Shown here one piece after another: positions 61,697-64,000 of a DNA stretch of 64,000 nucleotides. This DNA is from Rotaria sordida (Eukaryota; Rotifera; Eurotatoria; Philodinida; Philodinidae): assembly GCA_905250125.1 (NCBI GenBank), contig CAJNOL010001411.1:1-64000 (forward strand). The letters are read 5' to 3'. Position 1 is the first letter of the stretch. Every line of letters begins with the position of its first letter. The position numbers were made by a program, and so were the translations under genes. Under the pieces are notes generated by a model. The model was not told the DNA's origin, ran no database searches, and worked only from the letters and a program-made list of their open reading frames with translations.

Positions 61697-62844
61697 TTAG
61701 TTATTGACATCATTCAAACTATGATATTTTGGAGATGTTCCAGCTAATAATTGTTGATTAAATTTTCGACGAATAAGATAACATATGAAACAAATGAATA
61801 CTAAAAAAGCTACGATAAACATAAATAAAATGAATAATATTGTTCCTGAACATACGTCATTATTTTTCTTTCTATGATGTTCTTGTTTTTGTAATTTAAC
61901 AATTTTATTAATAACACCACTAAGTCTAACACTACCTTGAATAAGTCGTTGTTCAAGAATACCTATTCTTGTATTATAATAAGTTTCACCTAAACGAAAT
62001 TCATATGATATATTCATTGGTTTATTATCTTCATCTCGATAAATATATGCACAATTTAATTCAATATTTTCATTAATCCAAACTGTTGAACATGCTACAT
62101 CATGAGATTCTTCATCTGACGGACATTTTGACCATTGTGAAATATTATGTGCATAAGTTGTTTGTAGTAAATTAAATAGATAATCATAATATTTATTTTC
62201 ATCATTTTGAAAATCTAATAAAATACGACGTTCAATCATTAATTGATCCCATAAAGCATGTAAATTAGTTGGTTTATCAAAAAAATTACCTAAAATAAAT
62301 AATTAATATTCAACTGTTAATAAAAATAAAACATTTTCTTTTTTTTTTTACCTCGAATTAAATTTCCACCTTTATCACCAACAAAACCTGCATGTAATGG
62401 TTGATGAATATCACCAATAAAATGTACTAAAAATTTTAATGCTTCTTGTCGTTGAATATTATCTTGATTAATATCAGCTAATTGTTTTGTATAATTTTGA
62501 ATTGCTCCATCAACACAACGTTGTCTACTCGTCCAATTACAATCACGATTACGATCATAATTACAAGTCCAATCAGGTACATTGACATAATGCAATTCTC
62601 TTGACCATAACCAATTGAGATAATCAATTGGATTTGTATTTGGAGAAACGATTATATCAGGCCATGAAGCAAGCATACTTAAATTACCTATTGTATACCA
62701 TGGTAAATAATTACGAACGAATTTTTCTGACTCCTTAGTCAACATAGTTTGTGCAAGTTTAGCTACAAGAGCATGTCCAGTAACACCCCAGCCATTTACT
62801 TTTGAAATATATATAGAACTTAATATAAAAAATGCAAAAAACAT
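61697..62844 (-). CDS. S1/P1-type zinc nuclease with signal peptide and C-terminal membrane anchor
   Basis: Two exons, 62352-62844 and 61697-62289, total 1086 nt (361 aa). The start at 62844 gives an 18-residue signal peptide (MFFAFFILSSIYISKVNG) cut just before WGVTGH. The family requires Trp as mature residue 1, because its amino group binds zinc. Other zinc-site motifs are present: SWPD (Asp 45 of the mature chain, the P1 number), LHYVN, HFIGDIHQPLHAG with His/Asp/His, GGN, and NLHALWD with His/Asp, the last two separated by the intron. The enzyme should cleave single-stranded nucleic acids and 3'-phosphomonoesters in a secretory or surface location. Beyond the usual 270-residue domain there is a hydrophobic span (FILFMFIVAFLVFICFICYL, about residues 311-336) and a basic tail, a layout known from trypanosomatid 3'-nucleotidase/nucleases. 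The frame is open to an earlier Met at 62925, which would mask the signal peptide. Confidence 0.9.
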
Positions 62845-64000
62845 TGAAGGTATGATTTGGACAAAGAACAAGACGAAAGTAAGAAAAAGTTCTCTTATGA
62901 ATTCAGATACGTTAGATAAAAACAAAAATACAAGAGCGTCAATTATTTTGTGTACTCACATGGTCAAACAAAAAATGAAGAAAGAAAAAGAGTGAGTTTG
63001 CACACTAGAACAAACAGGTGTCAAATTTTTTCAAAATTAATCAATTGATTTAATGTAAGATAAAAAATCTACCTTGTTGGACAGGTATCTATTACAGTTA
63101 GTCTTCTCGTGACATATATTCAACTTGATTGAATTTGATTCAAATTATTAATTGAATTACTTGACAGTTAGATTCAAATTCAGACTACATGCTATCAAAT
63201 AAGATCAAAACAATAGATTAAAATTTCATTAATCATGAAATATCGAATACCTATTAGAATATGAAAAAGTAGACATATTTTACAATATGTTGTCCGAAAT
63301 ATAGATTATTAAAATTAATCTTTCATGATCGGTAAAGTACCTTTACGATGAAGTCTGTGCTTTTCAATTGTCTTTAGTCATATGTAATAATAGATTTCGT
63401 TTTTATTTTAAATTTCGTTGTTGTTATGCACAATCAATAAAGTGATTAATCGAATTTCTTTTTGCAATGAATTAAATAGAAATATATGGAACAGGTATAA
63501 GATGATTCAAAATAACAATATTCAACATTTACTCACCAGAATATTTGTTTCTCGTATCGGTCGACATAGATTTCATTTGTTTGCAAGTCTCTTATAAAGT
63601 TTTTATTTGATATTCTTACAACTTTTTTATCTAGAACTATTATGTATCAACAGAAAACTTATGATCGAATAAAATTATTAATGTAGTTATTCAATCGTTA
63701 TATGACACACACAAAACGAATAACAATAATAATATTTTGAGTTCTGTAAAAAATTTTTATTTGGAAAACAGAAACTATCTAATCAAACCATTCGAAAAGA
63801 TTAAAATATTCATCAGTCAATATTAAAAATAATGGTCAAATGAAGTTTTATACATCATTTTACTATCATAACAAATCTGTATTTCATTCGGAGAGAGTAA
63901 ATTTAGTTATCGAGAGGGCAGGCAAAAACTTTCTTAGAGAGAAGCTACTATCAGCATTATAAGACCCGATACAATCATGCTTTCAAAACATCTGCATTTC
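62845..64000. other. Upstream region of the nuclease gene, no gene seen
   Basis: A+T-rich DNA to the window edge. It should contain the nuclease promoter, but no element could be assigned and no protein-like frame was found. Confidence 0.5.

Noticed and set aside
61697-62925. Earlier Met at 62925 as the nuclease start
   Set aside because: It would place about 27 extra residues before the signal peptide; the Met at 62844 puts the required Trp at mature position 1.
1-64000. CRISPR arrays, bacterial operons, ribosome-binding sites
   Set aside because: The DNA is eukaryotic with spliceosomal introns; no regularly spaced direct repeats were seen.
1-64000. tRNA or rRNA genes
   Set aside because: No convincing box A/box B pair or rRNA-like conserved block was noticed; a covariance-model scan would be needed to exclude them.

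Overview
The window is animal nuclear DNA, very A+T-rich, with compact multi-exon genes. Most introns are about 50-60 nt with GT..AG ends; a few of 0.5-1.4 kb hold repeats. Arginine codons are mostly CGT/CGA. The gene set (P2X receptor, NUP153, C2CD3, ARMC9, BRCA1-like tandem BRCT) is metazoan, and a membrane-anchored S1/P1 nuclease is an unusual companion for an animal. I infer a small aquatic lophotrochozoan, most likely a bdelloid rotifer; this is a judgement from style and content, not a proven assignment.

Layout. 1-409 (-): 5' part of BUD31, cut by the window edge. 784-4981 (-): NUP153 in 14 exons. About 5.0-11.1 kb: gene-poor, with a GC-rich palindromic mini-element, a duplicated degenerate repeat and a possible dynein relic. 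11131-22240 (+): complete C2CD3 in 27 exons (2172 aa by my splice model). 22821-23426 (+): single-exon gene resembling only the C-terminal end of CEP290. 25655-28494 (-): P2X receptor in 9 exons. 28.5-37.2 kb: gene-poor, with a 1.75-kb inverted repeat and a piggyBac-like mini-element. 37266-39408 and 39606-42276 (-): two adjacent RRM plus coiled-coil genes. 44429-45059: foldback element. 45968-46879 (-): coiled-coil protein. 48550-51069 (-): tandem-BRCT protein with an N-terminal Cys/His cluster. 53022-54629 (-): decayed multi-exon gene. 55029-59284 (+): ARMC9 in 12 exons. 61697-62844 (-): S1/P1 nuclease with signal peptide and C-terminal membrane anchor.

Three genes (C2CD3, the CEP290-like gene, ARMC9) belong to the centriole/ciliary-base set. 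BUD31 and the two RRM proteins act, or probably act, on RNA. The rest are unrelated housekeeping, signalling or repair functions. There is no operon logic; the joint themes are ciliary genes and many short foldback repeats between genes and inside the long introns.

All exon models were built by hand from splice consensus, frame continuity and remembered family features. For every multi-exon gene complete in the window the summed coding length is a multiple of three, which supports the models. No alignment or database search was run.
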